In this document: in pieces, positions 52,029 through 61,901 of the stretch
Layout: every line of letters starts with the position of its first letter
Numbering within the stretch: position 1 is the stretch's first letter
Origin: an uncultured Bacilli bacterium
Lineage (GTDB): Bacteria > Bacillota_I > Bacilli_A > RF39 > UBA660
Assembly: GCA_934148995.1 (NCBI GenBank)
Contig: CAKPDM010000005.1
Location: 24,472 to 88,471, forward strand
DNA length: 64,000 bases
Reading direction: 5' to 3'
The notes under the pieces: model-generated
The model's input: only the letters and a program-made list of their open reading frames with translations
Databases searched by the model: none
Told to the model about the DNA's origin: nothing
Translations under genes and position numbers: made by a program

Positions 52029-52868
52029 ATGAAAAAGTTAGTTTTAATTATTATTTTAGTTATTGTTTCCATTAGTTTATTTTTAAGTTTAGTATTGAGT
52101 AAACCAGTAAAAAAAGAAGTTAGTGTAAAGAAAAACTTTATCGAAGAAGCAAAATGTCTTCCTTATTATAAAAATAATAATATTAAAAGATATCAAGATT
52201 ATCAGAAGTTAAATAGTAATTTATCTGTTGCAGATATTGTTACAAGAGTTAATCTTAATCTTGACTTACCCTTTTATACTAATACTAAGGAAGCTAAACT
52301 TACTAATACTTTTTATACTTTAGTTAATAAATATAATTATCTAAGGGAAGATTTTGTTCCTAATAATTTAGTAGAGTTAGAAGCACCTTATGCTAGAGAA
52401 GGTATTTATCTAGTTAAATCAGCAAGAGATAAATTTTATGAATTAGTGAAAAAAGCTAGTGAAGAAGGTCTTACTATTAGAGCAATCTCTGCTTATCGTG
52501 GTTATACTTATCAGAAAAGATTATATGATAAGTATGTTGAAAATGATGGGATTGCTAAAGCCGATACTTATTCAGCACGACCTGGTTTTTCGGACCACCA
52601 GACTGGTTTAGTTGTTGATGTTGATAATTCTATCAATTCTTTTGAAGGTTTTACTAATACTAAAGAATATCAATGGATGTTAGCTAATTCTTACAAATAT
52701 GGTTTTATTTTAAGATACCCTGAAGGAAAAGAAGCAATTACTGGTTATCAATTTGAATCTTGGCATTATCGTTTTGTAGGAGTTAAATTAGCAAAAAAAA
52801 TAAAGGCTAGTAACCTAACCTTTGATGAATATTTTACGAGATATCTTGATTTTTCTTACTCTTCTTAA
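52029..52868 (+). CDS. D-alanyl-D-alanine carboxypeptidase, VanY/M15B family
   Basis: 279 residues with an N-terminal membrane anchor (~4-23). Zinc-peptidase motifs: RAISAYRGYTYQKRLYD, SARPGFSDHQTGLVVDVD (His and Asp ligands) and ESWHYRFVG (catalytic Glu and His). Divergent from dacF; a TATAAT lies ~20 bases upstream and the GGTGAT site precedes the ATG. Its 3' end overlaps the convergent yihY gene by 35 bases. Probably ordinary stem-peptide trimming; no vancomycin-resistance genes are nearby. Confidence 0.9.
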   Translation: MKKLVLIIILVIVSISLFLSLVLSKPVKKEVSVKKNFIEEAKCLPYYKNNNIKRYQDYQKLNSNLSVADIVTRVNLNLDLPFYTNTKEAKLTNTFYTLVNKYNYLREDFVPNNLVELEAPYAREGIYLVKSARDKFYELVKKASEEGLTIRAISAYRGYTYQKRLYDKYVENDGIAKADTYSARPGFSDHQTGLVVDVDNSINSFEGFTNTKEYQWMLANSYKYGFILRYPEGKEAITGYQFESWHYRFVGVKLAKKIKASNLTFDEYFTRYLDFSYSS

Positions 52869-53703
52869 AGAGGTCACTTCGTCTTAGTTCAATCGTCTCT
52901 TGAATAACTCCCGCCTGATTAAGACTCATACCAAGAGTAAATATATAAGCTAAGATATAAACCCAGAATAGTAATACTAATAAGTTTGACATACTTCCAT
53001 AGAACAAGTCATAATGTGAGAAGTATTCAACATAAAAAGCATAAATCTTTGAACTAATCAACCAAAATATCGCTGTAAACATTGCTCCTGGTCGAACCTC
53101 TTTAGAAGTCATTTCTTTATCAGGAGCTAAGATATACATTAACTTTATATTGAAATATAATAAGAAAAGTGAAAATGGATACTTTCCTAAATGATATATA
53201 TTTTTAATCAGATTAGCTAGTTTTTCATTATGAAGATTAATCTGTGCTAGCGATATTAAAGTATCTCCAAAAACAGGTACTAGAATTAAGAAAAATAACA
53301 AGCTTACCATAATGAAAGTTAAAATAATCGCTTTGCCACGTCTTCTTATCTCGCTGTTATCTTCTACTTCATAGATTTGATTAGAAGTAGTAATTAAAGA
53401 ATAAGCACCATTACTTGCAAGAACAAAGGCGGCGATAAAGAACACAGTTACATTAAAATTAAGTCCTGTTATTACATCATTAGGAAAAAGAGTATTAATT
53501 ACAGCATCAGGAACAGCGGACTCTAACGCACTTTTAAAAGAAGCAATACTAAGTCCTAAACTACTTCCAATCGTTCCCACTAAAGCAATCAAGGGAATCA
53601 TTGAAAGAACTAAAAAGAAAGCAAGCTGACCCGGTAGTATTCGCATATCTGGTCTTCTTATTATTCTAATAACCTTTCTTACAAATTCCCTACTAGCTCG
53701 CAT
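52834..53703 (-). CDS. yihY: YihY/BrkB-family membrane protein
   Basis: 289 residues with six hydrophobic segments (about 25-47, 85-110, 125-150, 172-192, 205-225, 238-262). MRILPGQLAFFLVLSMIPLIAL and the FYGSMSNLLVLLFWVYILAYIFTLG stretch are typical of the family once called ribonuclease BN; it is now thought to be a transporter-like membrane protein of unclear role. 8 bases after the GGDEF-like gene. Confidence 0.9.
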   Translation of the reverse strand: MRASREFVRKVIRIIRRPDMRILPGQLAFFLVLSMIPLIALVGTIGSSLGLSIASFKSALESAVPDAVINTLFPNDVITGLNFNVTVFFIAAFVLASNGAYSLITTSNQIYEVEDNSEIRRRGKAIILTFIMVSLLFFLILVPVFGDTLISLAQINLHNEKLANLIKNIYHLGKYPFSLFLLYFNIKLMYILAPDKEMTSKEVRPGAMFTAIFWLISSKIYAFYVEYFSHYDLFYGSMSNLLVLLFWVYILAYIFTLGMSLNQAGVIQETIELRRSDLFKKSKKNQDIS

Positions 53704-53711
53704 ACTTCCTC

Positions 53712-55757
53712 CTATTTTAAGTTCTGTTTCTTAGTCATCATTTCTAATGTTGCTTCATTAATAGCATCATCTAAACTTTTAATCTCATCAAAAATCATAC
53801 TATAACCAACACAAGCGCCAAATTCATGTGGAAGTGATTTCATTTCTTTTTCTAATTTTAGTGCATAAGTTGCAACTTGTTTTTCACTGTACCCAACTAA
53901 ATAGATTAAGAACTCATTTCCATCTGTTCTAATAATTTCAGTATTTTCTAGTTGTGAATTAACAAGAACAGAAGCAGCTTTGATAATAACATTATCGCCT
54001 TCTTCATGACCATAATTATCATTGATGTATTTAATATTATTTAAATCAATCATTACTATTGCTTGTGGATATACTTTACTAGCTTCCCACTCTGGAACTT
54101 TCTTATTTAAGAAGTTTCTATTCTTAAGTCCTGTTAATAAGTCTGTATATTTATGTCTATCTTCCTTCTTGACTTTTTTAACTTTCTTCTTTTCTTTAGC
54201 ATAGATAAAGAAAATTACTAAAGCGATAAGTGGTATAAAGATTAACATTAATATTAAGAAGAATAATTGTGAGAAACTACTTCTTTCAACAACTGACCTT
54301 TCAATATCAATAAGTCCTGCATTACGATAATTATAATATGAATTAGTACTTATTATATAGTTAAATAAATTATAGAAAGCGTTGTTTTCTTTTTTAACCA
54401 TAAACTTATAGTCATTCATCATTGTATCAGTATAAATAATAACATAGTCTTTAAATTTAGAATGTTGATAACGATAATATACTTCTTTATCAACCACTAC
54501 TAATTTATCATTTGCTCTTTTTATTAAGCTATCAATATCTTTATAAGTAGTTATTTTACTTCTACTACTATTTTTAAAGTAATCATATAAAGAATTATTA
54601 TCAAGCATCGCTAGGTTTTCACCTTTCAAACTTTCAAAAGAGCTGACAACTTGACTGTTACTTTGTTTTCCTAAAACGACATAGTCTTCAACAAAGGTTG
54701 ATAATGTTGACAAGTAATTAGAACTTGTATCACTTATTCCATAGTAATCAAAATAAATATCAACATCATTTTTCTTGATAGCTTTCTTTAAAGCTTCTAC
54801 AGATGGATATTTTTTAAAAGTAAAATCAATATCCATAAGTCTTTCTATTCGGTTAATATATTCACCAGCAATACCAGCTACTTTACCATCTATATCTACT
54901 TCGTATGGTGAATTTTCTACATAACCATAAACATAATTCTTAGAAATCAAATCAGCTTTGGCTTTACTAGAAATATTATTTTCTTTCATATAGTAATCTA
55001 AATAAGCTTGATTATACTCGTTTACATATTCACTACTTTTCCATTTCTTATAGTATTTTTTAATAATTGTATTTACTTTATAGTTGTCTTCTGCTAGTGT
55101 TAACACAACTTGTTTCTTCATCTCTGTAAAGTAGTAGTTTATTATATATTCTTTTTTACCAATAGTTTTATTTAAATACATTATATTAGGAATAATAATC
55201 ATATTAACTTCATTACTATCAAGTGCTGTAAATAAAGCATCAACACTATCGTATGATTTATATACTAAGTTACTACCTGATTTTAAATAGTAACTTATAT
55301 CAGAAGCATCATTTTTTAATACTCCAAAAGTAATATTCTTCATATCCGAAATATGATTAATTCTTTGATATTCTCTTCCTAAAGCAATATAACCATCGTT
55401 AAATAATAATAAATCATTCTTTGTTAATTTTGTATCATTATCTAATACTCTAAAACTATAACCCTTAGAGTTAGTTGTTTCTTCTTTTAAATATGATACT
55501 TTATTAAATTCTAAGCCAACATCTTGTTCAAAATCTGTTAAAAAGTTAAAGAATACCCCTTCTCCATTTAAACCATATAAGGGATAATCATTAATTACAG
55601 AGAAGTCTATAACTTTACTTTTATTTTCTTCAACCCATTTCTTTTCTGTTACTGTTAAAGAGTTTTTAGCATCCTGTTTATTATAATAGGAATAAACTCC
55701 CACAAAGACAGAAAAGACAATTATTATGGGTATTAGAAAAAATAATTTTTTCTTCAT
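53712..55757 (-). CDS. Membrane sensor with two substrate-binding-like domains and a degenerate GGDEF domain
   Basis: 681 residues. Signal/anchor (~5-24), two periplasmic SBP_bac_3-like domains (~35-255 and ~265-490; EKKWVEENKSKVIDFS, GYVENSPYEVDIDGKVAGIAGEYINRI), membrane helix (~499-525), then a GGDEF fold (YTDLLTGLKNRNFLN, VMIDLNNIKYINDNYGHEEGDNV). The signature position reads RTDGNEFLI instead of GG(D/E)EF, so diguanylate cyclase activity is doubtful. It may bind nucleotide without catalysis or act as a receptor. Confidence 0.8.
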   Translation of the reverse strand: MKKKLFFLIPIIIVFSVFVGVYSYYNKQDAKNSLTVTEKKWVEENKSKVIDFSVINDYPLYGLNGEGVFFNFLTDFEQDVGLEFNKVSYLKEETTNSKGYSFRVLDNDTKLTKNDLLLFNDGYIALGREYQRINHISDMKNITFGVLKNDASDISYYLKSGSNLVYKSYDSVDALFTALDSNEVNMIIIPNIMYLNKTIGKKEYIINYYFTEMKKQVVLTLAEDNYKVNTIIKKYYKKWKSSEYVNEYNQAYLDYYMKENNISSKAKADLISKNYVYGYVENSPYEVDIDGKVAGIAGEYINRIERLMDIDFTFKKYPSVEALKKAIKKNDVDIYFDYYGISDTSSNYLSTLSTFVEDYVVLGKQSNSQVVSSFESLKGENLAMLDNNSLYDYFKNSSRSKITTYKDIDSLIKRANDKLVVVDKEVYYRYQHSKFKDYVIIYTDTMMNDYKFMVKKENNAFYNLFNYIISTNSYYNYRNAGLIDIERSVVERSSFSQLFFLILMLIFIPLIALVIFFIYAKEKKKVKKVKKEDRHKYTDLLTGLKNRNFLNKKVPEWEASKVYPQAIVMIDLNNIKYINDNYGHEEGDNVIIKAASVLVNSQLENTEIIRTDGNEFLIYLVGYSEKQVATYALKLEKEMKSLPHEFGACVGYSMIFDEIKSLDDAINEATLEMMTKKQNLK

Positions 55758-55765
55758 AATAACTC

Positions 55766-56230
55766 CTATCTATCTTTTGTAAAAGAATAATGGTCTCCAC
55801 CTTGATGACGATATGCTATAACAGGAAATTTATCATCTTCTTTATTTTTCTTGATAAATACTTGTACGTCATAAGCTTTCTTTTGATCATCATCTAAAGC
55901 TTTATCTACCTCATCAGGAAATGACTTAACACTTTCTAATGAAACATCATCTTTTACCATGATAATAACATTTAAAATTCTTCCTGAAGTAGAAGTTGAT
56001 ATTTTTTCAACCCCATCTTTTTCTTTTAAATTAGATTCAATCTGCTCTAAATCACTATTTTTAATTTTAGCTTCACTTAAACCATCTAGTCTATCGCCAT
56101 AAATTGCTTTTGCTTCATTAGGGAAGAAAGTTAACTTTAAAGCGAAAAGAATTATTGTTAAAGCTAAACAGCAAATTATTACTATTACTGTCATTTTATT
56201 TTTCTTTAAAAATTTTCCTAAGTTCTTCAT
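55766..56230 (-). CDS. Small membrane-anchored protein, unknown function
   Basis: 154 residues: basic start, one membrane helix (~12-33), then a ~115-residue soluble domain with an alternating ILNVIIMVKDDVSLES strand and charged helices. Not recognised. Lies 8 bases before the GGDEF-like gene, so probably co-transcribed with it and yihY. Confidence 0.65.
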   Translation of the reverse strand: MKNLGKFLKKNKMTVIVIICCLALTIILFALKLTFFPNEAKAIYGDRLDGLSEAKIKNSDLEQIESNLKEKDGVEKISTSTSGRILNVIIMVKDDVSLESVKSFPDEVDKALDDDQKKAYDVQVFIKKNKEDDKFPVIAYRHQGGDHYSFTKDR

Positions 56231-56300
56231 TTAATTCACATCCTACTATATATTATACAATACGTTTTAGAAAGTAGCAATTCTAAAATCTAACATCAAA

Positions 56301-56325
56301 ATAGATACTAAACGCTAGTATCTAT
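56301..56325 (-). terminator. Terminator of the gatCAB-murL-murD block
   Basis: Minus strand ATAGATACTA-GCGTT-TAGTATCTAT followed by TTTG: perfect 10-bp stem, ~22 bases after the murD stop. Confidence 0.75.
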
Positions 56326-56347
56326 TCTCTTTATCATTAATAATATT

Positions 56348-57694
56348 TTAATTATCTTTGACTATTTCCTCAAAAGCTTTACCTTTTTCTTCGAAATTTT
56401 TAAAGTACTCATAACTTGCTGCCGCTGGTGATAGCAAACAACTTTTACCAGGAGTTGTATATTTTAAAGCCATGGCATTAGCTTCTTTTAGAGTTTGAAC
56501 ATACTTAATATTTTTTGTTGTACATTCTTCTAAAAGATGACCAATATTAGTACCAGTCGATGGCATGCAAATTAAATTATTGATATTACTATTTTTTAAA
56601 AATTCAATAAATTCTTTATAATCTATTCCTCTATCAAGCCCACCAAAAATTAAAGTATCAACATCACCAATCGCTTCAACGGCATTTTCAGTAGCAGCGG
56701 GAATGGTAGCAATTGTATCATTATAATACTTAATATTATGGTAGGTTCCAAGATACTCCATACGGTATTTTAGACCTTTAAAAGAAAGAATTGTTTCTCT
56801 TGCTTTCTCGAAATCTAAACCTAATATTTTACAAATCGTCAAAACAAACATAGTGTTTTTTAAGTTATGATTCCCTATTAAATTTCTTTCACCATCAGAA
56901 TACACCAATTCATCGTTGATAAATACTTTATCTTTTTTAATTCTTACTGCATTACCAAATATATTTTCATCATCAAACCTTACATTAAATTTAGTAGCAG
57001 CAGTATTTAAGATTTTCATCTTTGCATTCAAATACTCATTATCATCAGCATATATGGCATAGTCATCTGCTGTCTGGTATTTAAATATATTCATCTTATT
57101 GTTATGATAATGCTCTAAAGAACCATCATGATCTAAATGATCTTGAAAAAGATTTAAAATTACTGCAATATGTGGACTATTTTTCACAAATTCTAATTGA
57201 TGAGAACTCATCTCTATTACTAAAAGTGATTGATTGTTATATTCTTCAATCATATCAAATACAGGAACACCTATATTTCCTAATAAGAATACATTATCTC
57301 TTTGTGCTTTTAATACTTCATACATTAATGAGGTAGTAGTTGATTTTCCTTTAGTTCCAGTTATACCAATAATATTTTTTCTATTCACTTCTAGAAGTAA
57401 TTCTAATTGAGAAGTTATCTTATCTTGAATTTTAGAGTAATCTATATCTTTTAAGGATATTCCTGGAGATTTTATTATTAAGTCATACTTTTCTAGATTA
57501 TTTAAATAATCATCACCACTAATTATTGTTACTTTGTCATCATCAATAGTGATAGCAGCTTTATCAAGAACAGTTAAAAATATATCTGGTAAATGTTTTT
57601 TAATAAAGTTATAAGTTGATTTTCCTTCTTTACCAAACCCTAGAATAGCAATATTTTTTCCTACTAATTTTTTAACAATTTCCTCACTATACAT
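56348..57694 (-). CDS. murD: UDP-MurNAc-L-Ala:glutamate ligase, MurD2-like
   Basis: 448 residues. N-terminal Rossmann-like GFGKEGKSTYNF, ATP loop GITGTKGKSTT (110-120), SSHQLE, NLFQDHLDHDG, and C-terminal LLSPAAASYEYFKNFEEKGKAF. The usual MurD string NDSKATN reads NDTIATIPAATENA here and is followed by FGGLDRGIDYKEF, a variant I associate with MurD2, which adds L-glutamate. The gene overlaps murL by 8 bases, which strongly supports that reading: MurD2 and MurL act in sequence in Xanthomonas. Confidence 0.85.
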   Translation of the reverse strand: MYSEEIVKKLVGKNIAILGFGKEGKSTYNFIKKHLPDIFLTVLDKAAITIDDDKVTIISGDDYLNNLEKYDLIIKSPGISLKDIDYSKIQDKITSQLELLLEVNRKNIIGITGTKGKSTTTSLMYEVLKAQRDNVFLLGNIGVPVFDMIEEYNNQSLLVIEMSSHQLEFVKNSPHIAVILNLFQDHLDHDGSLEHYHNNKMNIFKYQTADDYAIYADDNEYLNAKMKILNTAATKFNVRFDDENIFGNAVRIKKDKVFINDELVYSDGERNLIGNHNLKNTMFVLTICKILGLDFEKARETILSFKGLKYRMEYLGTYHNIKYYNDTIATIPAATENAVEAIGDVDTLIFGGLDRGIDYKEFIEFLKNSNINNLICMPSTGTNIGHLLEECTTKNIKYVQTLKEANAMALKYTTPGKSCLLSPAAASYEYFKNFEEKGKAFEEIVKDN

Positions 57695-59042
57695 ACTTCT
57701 TCATCTCTTTCTTTACTAGTTCATTATAATAAGCACCTAGATTATTTTTATCATTATATTTATTAATTTCTGTACCATCTAAGAATAATGGATAATGTTC
57801 TTTATAATAATCTAGTAAAAAAGAACTTTCATTACCTTTTTCTAAGACTAGACTTACTGCATATCTTGCTTCTTCGATTGTTCCAACACATTCAAAAGGT
57901 TTAGTATCACTATAACCCAATATTTCTTTAAAAATTGGAAGTAACTCTTCTTTAGCATATAAGTCTTCACCGAAGATTTTTATTCTTTCTTCTTTTGAAA
58001 TAAATGGGCTTAAGATTATATACACAAATAAACACTTAGAACAAGAGCAGCACCATTTCCATTCTTTTGCCTTACTGCCGATGTTACAACTTTTAAATAT
58101 TTGATGATATTTAGGATAATTAGAAAATAATCTAGCAATATTTAACTCACTTAATCCTCGCAACAAACTAAAATAATTGATATTAAGTCCTATAAATTCA
58201 TTCATATAATTTACAAAGTCTTGTTCAAATTCATAAGTCTTCGAGTACTGATGATTTACTTTAGTACCAATAACGGTTGGCTGATTAGCACTAGCTTCAT
58301 TTGATAGAATAATATTTTTCTTTCCATTTAGATATGCTACTAAATATGATATAAATGCTACTATGGAAGAAAAAGGTGTATGACCATTTAAATAACCTTC
58401 CTTATTTAGTTCAACTATCTTTCTATCTAAGATGCGCTCTACAGTAATTATATTTTCAGCAGTATAATCAGCAGCTAAGCAGGTGTCATATGATGGTCCT
58501 TTAGGATTGATGATGAAACAAGAATTATCAGGTTCGTTTTTTAAAAGTTCGAGACTTACACACGAATCTTTACCACCACCAACACAAATTAAATTGCCAT
58601 TGCCTTCATAATCAATCTTTGGTATTTCAACTTTATCACAAAGACAAGTTATATTAAACAAGTCATCTTCTGCTATTTTTATATTATTTACATAAAGAAA
58701 TTCACCTAGACCATTATAGTATAGTTTCTTCAAGAATTTAATTTGTTCTTCATTAATGTAGTTACATTTTATTTCTATTTCTTTAGAACAAGTACATTTT
58801 ACATAACTTATCAATTCTATTAAACCTATTTGAAATACCAAATAGTCAAGATAGTTTTTATCATAGTTATTTTTTATAAATATCTTTTTAATTTTGATCT
58901 CTGGATAAAAATAAGTTAACCCTGGAATATTAAAATAGTATTTAATATTTAAGTATTCCTCATCAAAAGAAATATTATATTTTTCGTATATAAATTTTTT
59001 ATATTTTGATCTAAGATTATCAAATTTTTCCTGATTATTCAT
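57687..59042 (-). CDS. murL: MurL-like UDP-MurNAc-L-Ala-L-Glu epimerase (PP-loop protein)
   Basis: 451 residues. A PP-loop ATP-binding motif NLICVGGGKDSCVSLELLK (VGGGKDS at 154-160), the downstream segments ILSNEASANQPT, CCSCSKCLFVYIILSPF and KPFECVGTIEEARYAV, and the total length match the MurL family. In Xanthomonas MurL converts the L-Glu of UDP-MurNAc-L-Ala-L-Glu to D-Glu after MurD2. The partner gene follows with an 8-base overlap. Identification is from memory of the family motifs and context. Confidence 0.78.
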   Translation of the reverse strand: MNNQEKFDNLRSKYKKFIYEKYNISFDEEYLNIKYYFNIPGLTYFYPEIKIKKIFIKNNYDKNYLDYLVFQIGLIELISYVKCTCSKEIEIKCNYINEEQIKFLKKLYYNGLGEFLYVNNIKIAEDDLFNITCLCDKVEIPKIDYEGNGNLICVGGGKDSCVSLELLKNEPDNSCFIINPKGPSYDTCLAADYTAENIITVERILDRKIVELNKEGYLNGHTPFSSIVAFISYLVAYLNGKKNIILSNEASANQPTVIGTKVNHQYSKTYEFEQDFVNYMNEFIGLNINYFSLLRGLSELNIARLFSNYPKYHQIFKSCNIGSKAKEWKWCCSCSKCLFVYIILSPFISKEERIKIFGEDLYAKEELLPIFKEILGYSDTKPFECVGTIEEARYAVSLVLEKGNESSFLLDYYKEHYPLFLDGTEINKYNDKNNLGAYYNELVKKEMKKYV

Positions 59043-59064
59043 ATTAAGCCCCTTTACTAGTTTC

Positions 59065-60483
59065 TTATTTTTCTAACTCTTCTTGTAATAGTTTGTTAGC
59101 AAGTGACGGATTAACTTGTCCTTTAGACTCTTTCATCACTTGACCCATTAAATATTTTAAAGCTCTATCGTGTCCTGCTTTATAATCATTTACACTGTCT
59201 TCATTATTAGCAATTACTCTTGCAATAATATCTTTAATTAAAGAATCATCTTTAATATTTTGAATATTCTTTTCTTTCATTATTTCTTCAACAAATTTTT
59301 CCTCTTCTAAGAAAGTATCTATTAAATCTTTAATGTTATTCATTGATAAACTTCCATCTGAAAGATGAGCGATTAAACTAACTAATCTTTTAACAGTAAT
59401 TGTAGTATCACCTAAATCTTTTCTTGTTCTATTTAAATAAGAAGCAATATCTCCTAATAATAGATTAGCAGCTATTTTATAATCAGTATCTTCTTTTATT
59501 AACTCGGTAAAGAAGGAAGAAAAACTACGATTAGAAATTAATTTTTCTATCTGACTTTCCTTAATACCTTTTTCTTTATATAGACTTCTTAATTCATCAG
59601 GAAGTAATGGTATTTCTTTTATTGCTTTCTCAATCATTTCATCTGTTAGATAAAGATAAGGAATATCTGGTTCTGGGAAATAACGATAATCATTACCAGT
59701 TTCTTTAAGACGCATTAAAACAGTATCATTCTTTTTACTATCAAATCTTCTAGTTTCTACTCGTAAAGTTTCGCCTTTTTCAAGTAATTCTTTATGTCTT
59801 GTTATTTCTTTATCAATACTAAGTCCAACATTATGAATAGAACCAATATTTTTAATCTCTGTTTTAACTCCTAAGGTATCAGTCTTAGAAATAGAAACAT
59901 TGGCTTCACAACGCATACTTCCTTCTTCCATCTTACAATCAGATATATTAGCATAGAAAAGAGTCTCTTTTAATTTTTCTAGATACTTCATCGCTTCTTC
60001 ACTACTACTAATACAAGGTTTTGTAACTATTTCAATTAAAGGTACTCCTGCTCTATTGAAATCTAATAAACTAATCTCACCACGGTGAGCACTTTTACAA
60101 GTATCTTCTTCGATATGCATTTCTTCTATTTCGATTTTTTTCTTTTGACCATCTACTTCTATTTCAATGTAACCGTTTCGTCCGATTGGTGTTCTATTCT
60201 GAGTAATCTGATAGTTTTTCGGATTATCTGGATAAAAATAGTTCTTACGGTCAAAGTGCATTACTTTAGAAATATCACAATGTAGAACTTTACAAGCTTT
60301 AATACCTTGTCTTATTACCTCTTTATTCAAAGTAGGAAGTGTTCCTGGATATCCTAAATCAATAGGATTAACACAAGTATTAGTTGGCATTCCATAAGTA
60401 TTTTTACTATTTGAAAATAACTTGGTATTACTCTTTACTTCTACGTGAACTTCAATACCTATTGTTGCTTTATATTCACTCAT
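59065..60483 (-). CDS. gatB: Asp/Glu-tRNA amidotransferase subunit B
   Basis: 472 residues: IGIEVHVEV, LGYPGTLPTLNKE, FDRKNYFYPDNPKNYQI, EEDTCKS, FNRAGVPLIEIVTKP, DYRYFPEPDIP and the C-terminal YqeY-like helical domain ending GQVMKESKGQVNPSLANKLL. Activates Glu/Asp on misacylated tRNA. Overlaps gatA by 4 bases. Confidence 0.98.
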   Translation of the reverse strand: MSEYKATIGIEVHVEVKSNTKLFSNSKNTYGMPTNTCVNPIDLGYPGTLPTLNKEVIRQGIKACKVLHCDISKVMHFDRKNYFYPDNPKNYQITQNRTPIGRNGYIEIEVDGQKKKIEIEEMHIEEDTCKSAHRGEISLLDFNRAGVPLIEIVTKPCISSSEEAMKYLEKLKETLFYANISDCKMEEGSMRCEANVSISKTDTLGVKTEIKNIGSIHNVGLSIDKEITRHKELLEKGETLRVETRRFDSKKNDTVLMRLKETGNDYRYFPEPDIPYLYLTDEMIEKAIKEIPLLPDELRSLYKEKGIKESQIEKLISNRSFSSFFTELIKEDTDYKIAANLLLGDIASYLNRTRKDLGDTTITVKRLVSLIAHLSDGSLSMNNIKDLIDTFLEEEKFVEEIMKEKNIQNIKDDSLIKDIIARVIANNEDSVNDYKAGHDRALKYLMGQVMKESKGQVNPSLANKLLQEELEK

Positions 60484-61901
60484 CTTTGATATCCCCCTTC
60501 TATAAAGGCTGCTAATTGATAGATAGTAGCTTCATCAAAACTATTACCAATTATATGTAGACCATAAGGTTTAGTACCTTTCTTTGCTACTGGAAGAGAA
60601 AGTCCAGGTAGACCTGCCATATTAACTGGTATTACTAAAACATCATCTAAGAAAGATTTCATTGGATCGGACATATCACTATCTAGACTATAAGCTGTAG
60701 TCGTTGTAACAGGACCGATTACTAAATCATAACTTGCAAATACTTTATCAAATTCTTTCTTTATATCATCACGAATAGACAATGCTTTATCATAGTAAAC
60801 TTTAGCATTAGCACCACTTAGAAGATAACTTCCTACCATAATACGACGTTTAACTTCTCTACCAAAGCCTTCTTGTCTTGTTTTTAAATACATTTCTTCA
60901 AGATTATCATAGTTAGCACTACGGTATCCATATCTTACGCCATCAAATCTTGCTAAGTTACTACTTGCTTCTCCCATAGCAATTACTTGATATAAAGTTA
61001 CCGCTTGATCTAAATATTTCATATCAACATAATCAACTGTTACACCATTTTCTTCTAAGAATTTAATAACACCTTTAATACCTGTTCTTATTTCATCTGA
61101 TACGATATCACTCATAAAATAGTTTGGTACTGCTACTTTTAAGCCTTTTACTGATGTATTCATTTTTCTTCTAAAGTCTTCTTTTTCTTTAACAGCACTA
61201 GTTAAGTCTTTATCGTCTTCACCTACTAAGACATTTAGTAAGCTTGCATTTTCATAAACGTTTCTGGTCATTGGACCTATTTGGTCAAGACTTGACGCAA
61301 AAGCTACTAAACCATAACGAGAAATTCTTCCATAAGTTGGTTTCATTCCTACTATTCCTGTATAACTAGCTGGTTGGCGAATACTTCCACCGGTATCACT
61401 TCCAAGAGCTAAAAATGTTTCATTACTAGCAACACAAGCTGCACTTCCACCTGATGAACCGCCAGCTATTAATGTTTTATCAAATGGATTTTTAGGAGCG
61501 CCAAAATAGCTTGTTCTACTAGTAGAACCCATGGCAAACTCATCCATATTAGTTTTTCCAACGATAATCATCTTGGCAGCTTTTATTTTAGAAATAACAG
61601 TAGCATCATAAATAGGAATAAAATTTTCTAGCATTTTTGATGCGCAAGTAGTTCTTAAATCTTTAGTTACAATATTATCTTTAATAGCAATGGGAATACC
61701 AAAAAATAAGTTATCTTTCTCAACTTCTCCTAAAGCTTCAGCTTCTTCAATAGCTTTTTCATTAATTGTGATAAAAGCATTTAAGTCTTTATTTTCTTCT
61801 ATTCTTGCAAGAGATTCTTTAACTAAATCTACTGGTGTTATAGTCTTCTCTACTAATAAATTGTGAATTTCTTCTAAGCTTAAATCTAAATATCTATTCA
61901 T
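60480..61901 (-). CDS. gatA: Asp/Glu-tRNA amidotransferase subunit A
   Basis: 473-residue amidase. Catalytic Lys in IPIAIKDNIVTKD, Gly-Ser-rich GGSSGGSAACVAS with the cis-Ser/Ser pair, and GSDTGGSIRQPASYTG. Releases ammonia from glutamine for GatB. Overlaps gatC by 8 bases and gatB by 4. Confidence 0.98.
   Translation of the reverse strand: MNRYLDLSLEEIHNLLVEKTITPVDLVKESLARIEENKDLNAFITINEKAIEEAEALGEVEKDNLFFGIPIAIKDNIVTKDLRTTCASKMLENFIPIYDATVISKIKAAKMIIVGKTNMDEFAMGSTSRTSYFGAPKNPFDKTLIAGGSSGGSAACVASNETFLALGSDTGGSIRQPASYTGIVGMKPTYGRISRYGLVAFASSLDQIGPMTRNVYENASLLNVLVGEDDKDLTSAVKEKEDFRRKMNTSVKGLKVAVPNYFMSDIVSDEIRTGIKGVIKFLEENGVTVDYVDMKYLDQAVTLYQVIAMGEASSNLARFDGVRYGYRSANYDNLEEMYLKTRQEGFGREVKRRIMVGSYLLSGANAKVYYDKALSIRDDIKKEFDKVFASYDLVIGPVTTTTAYSLDSDMSDPMKSFLDDVLVIPVNMAGLPGLSLPVAKKGTKPYGLHIIGNSFDEATIYQLAAFIEGGYQR

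Noticed and set aside
52029..52868. Vancomycin-resistance VanY
   Set aside because: The motif family is shared with ordinary D,D-carboxypeptidases, and no vanH/A/X or vanRS genes are nearby.
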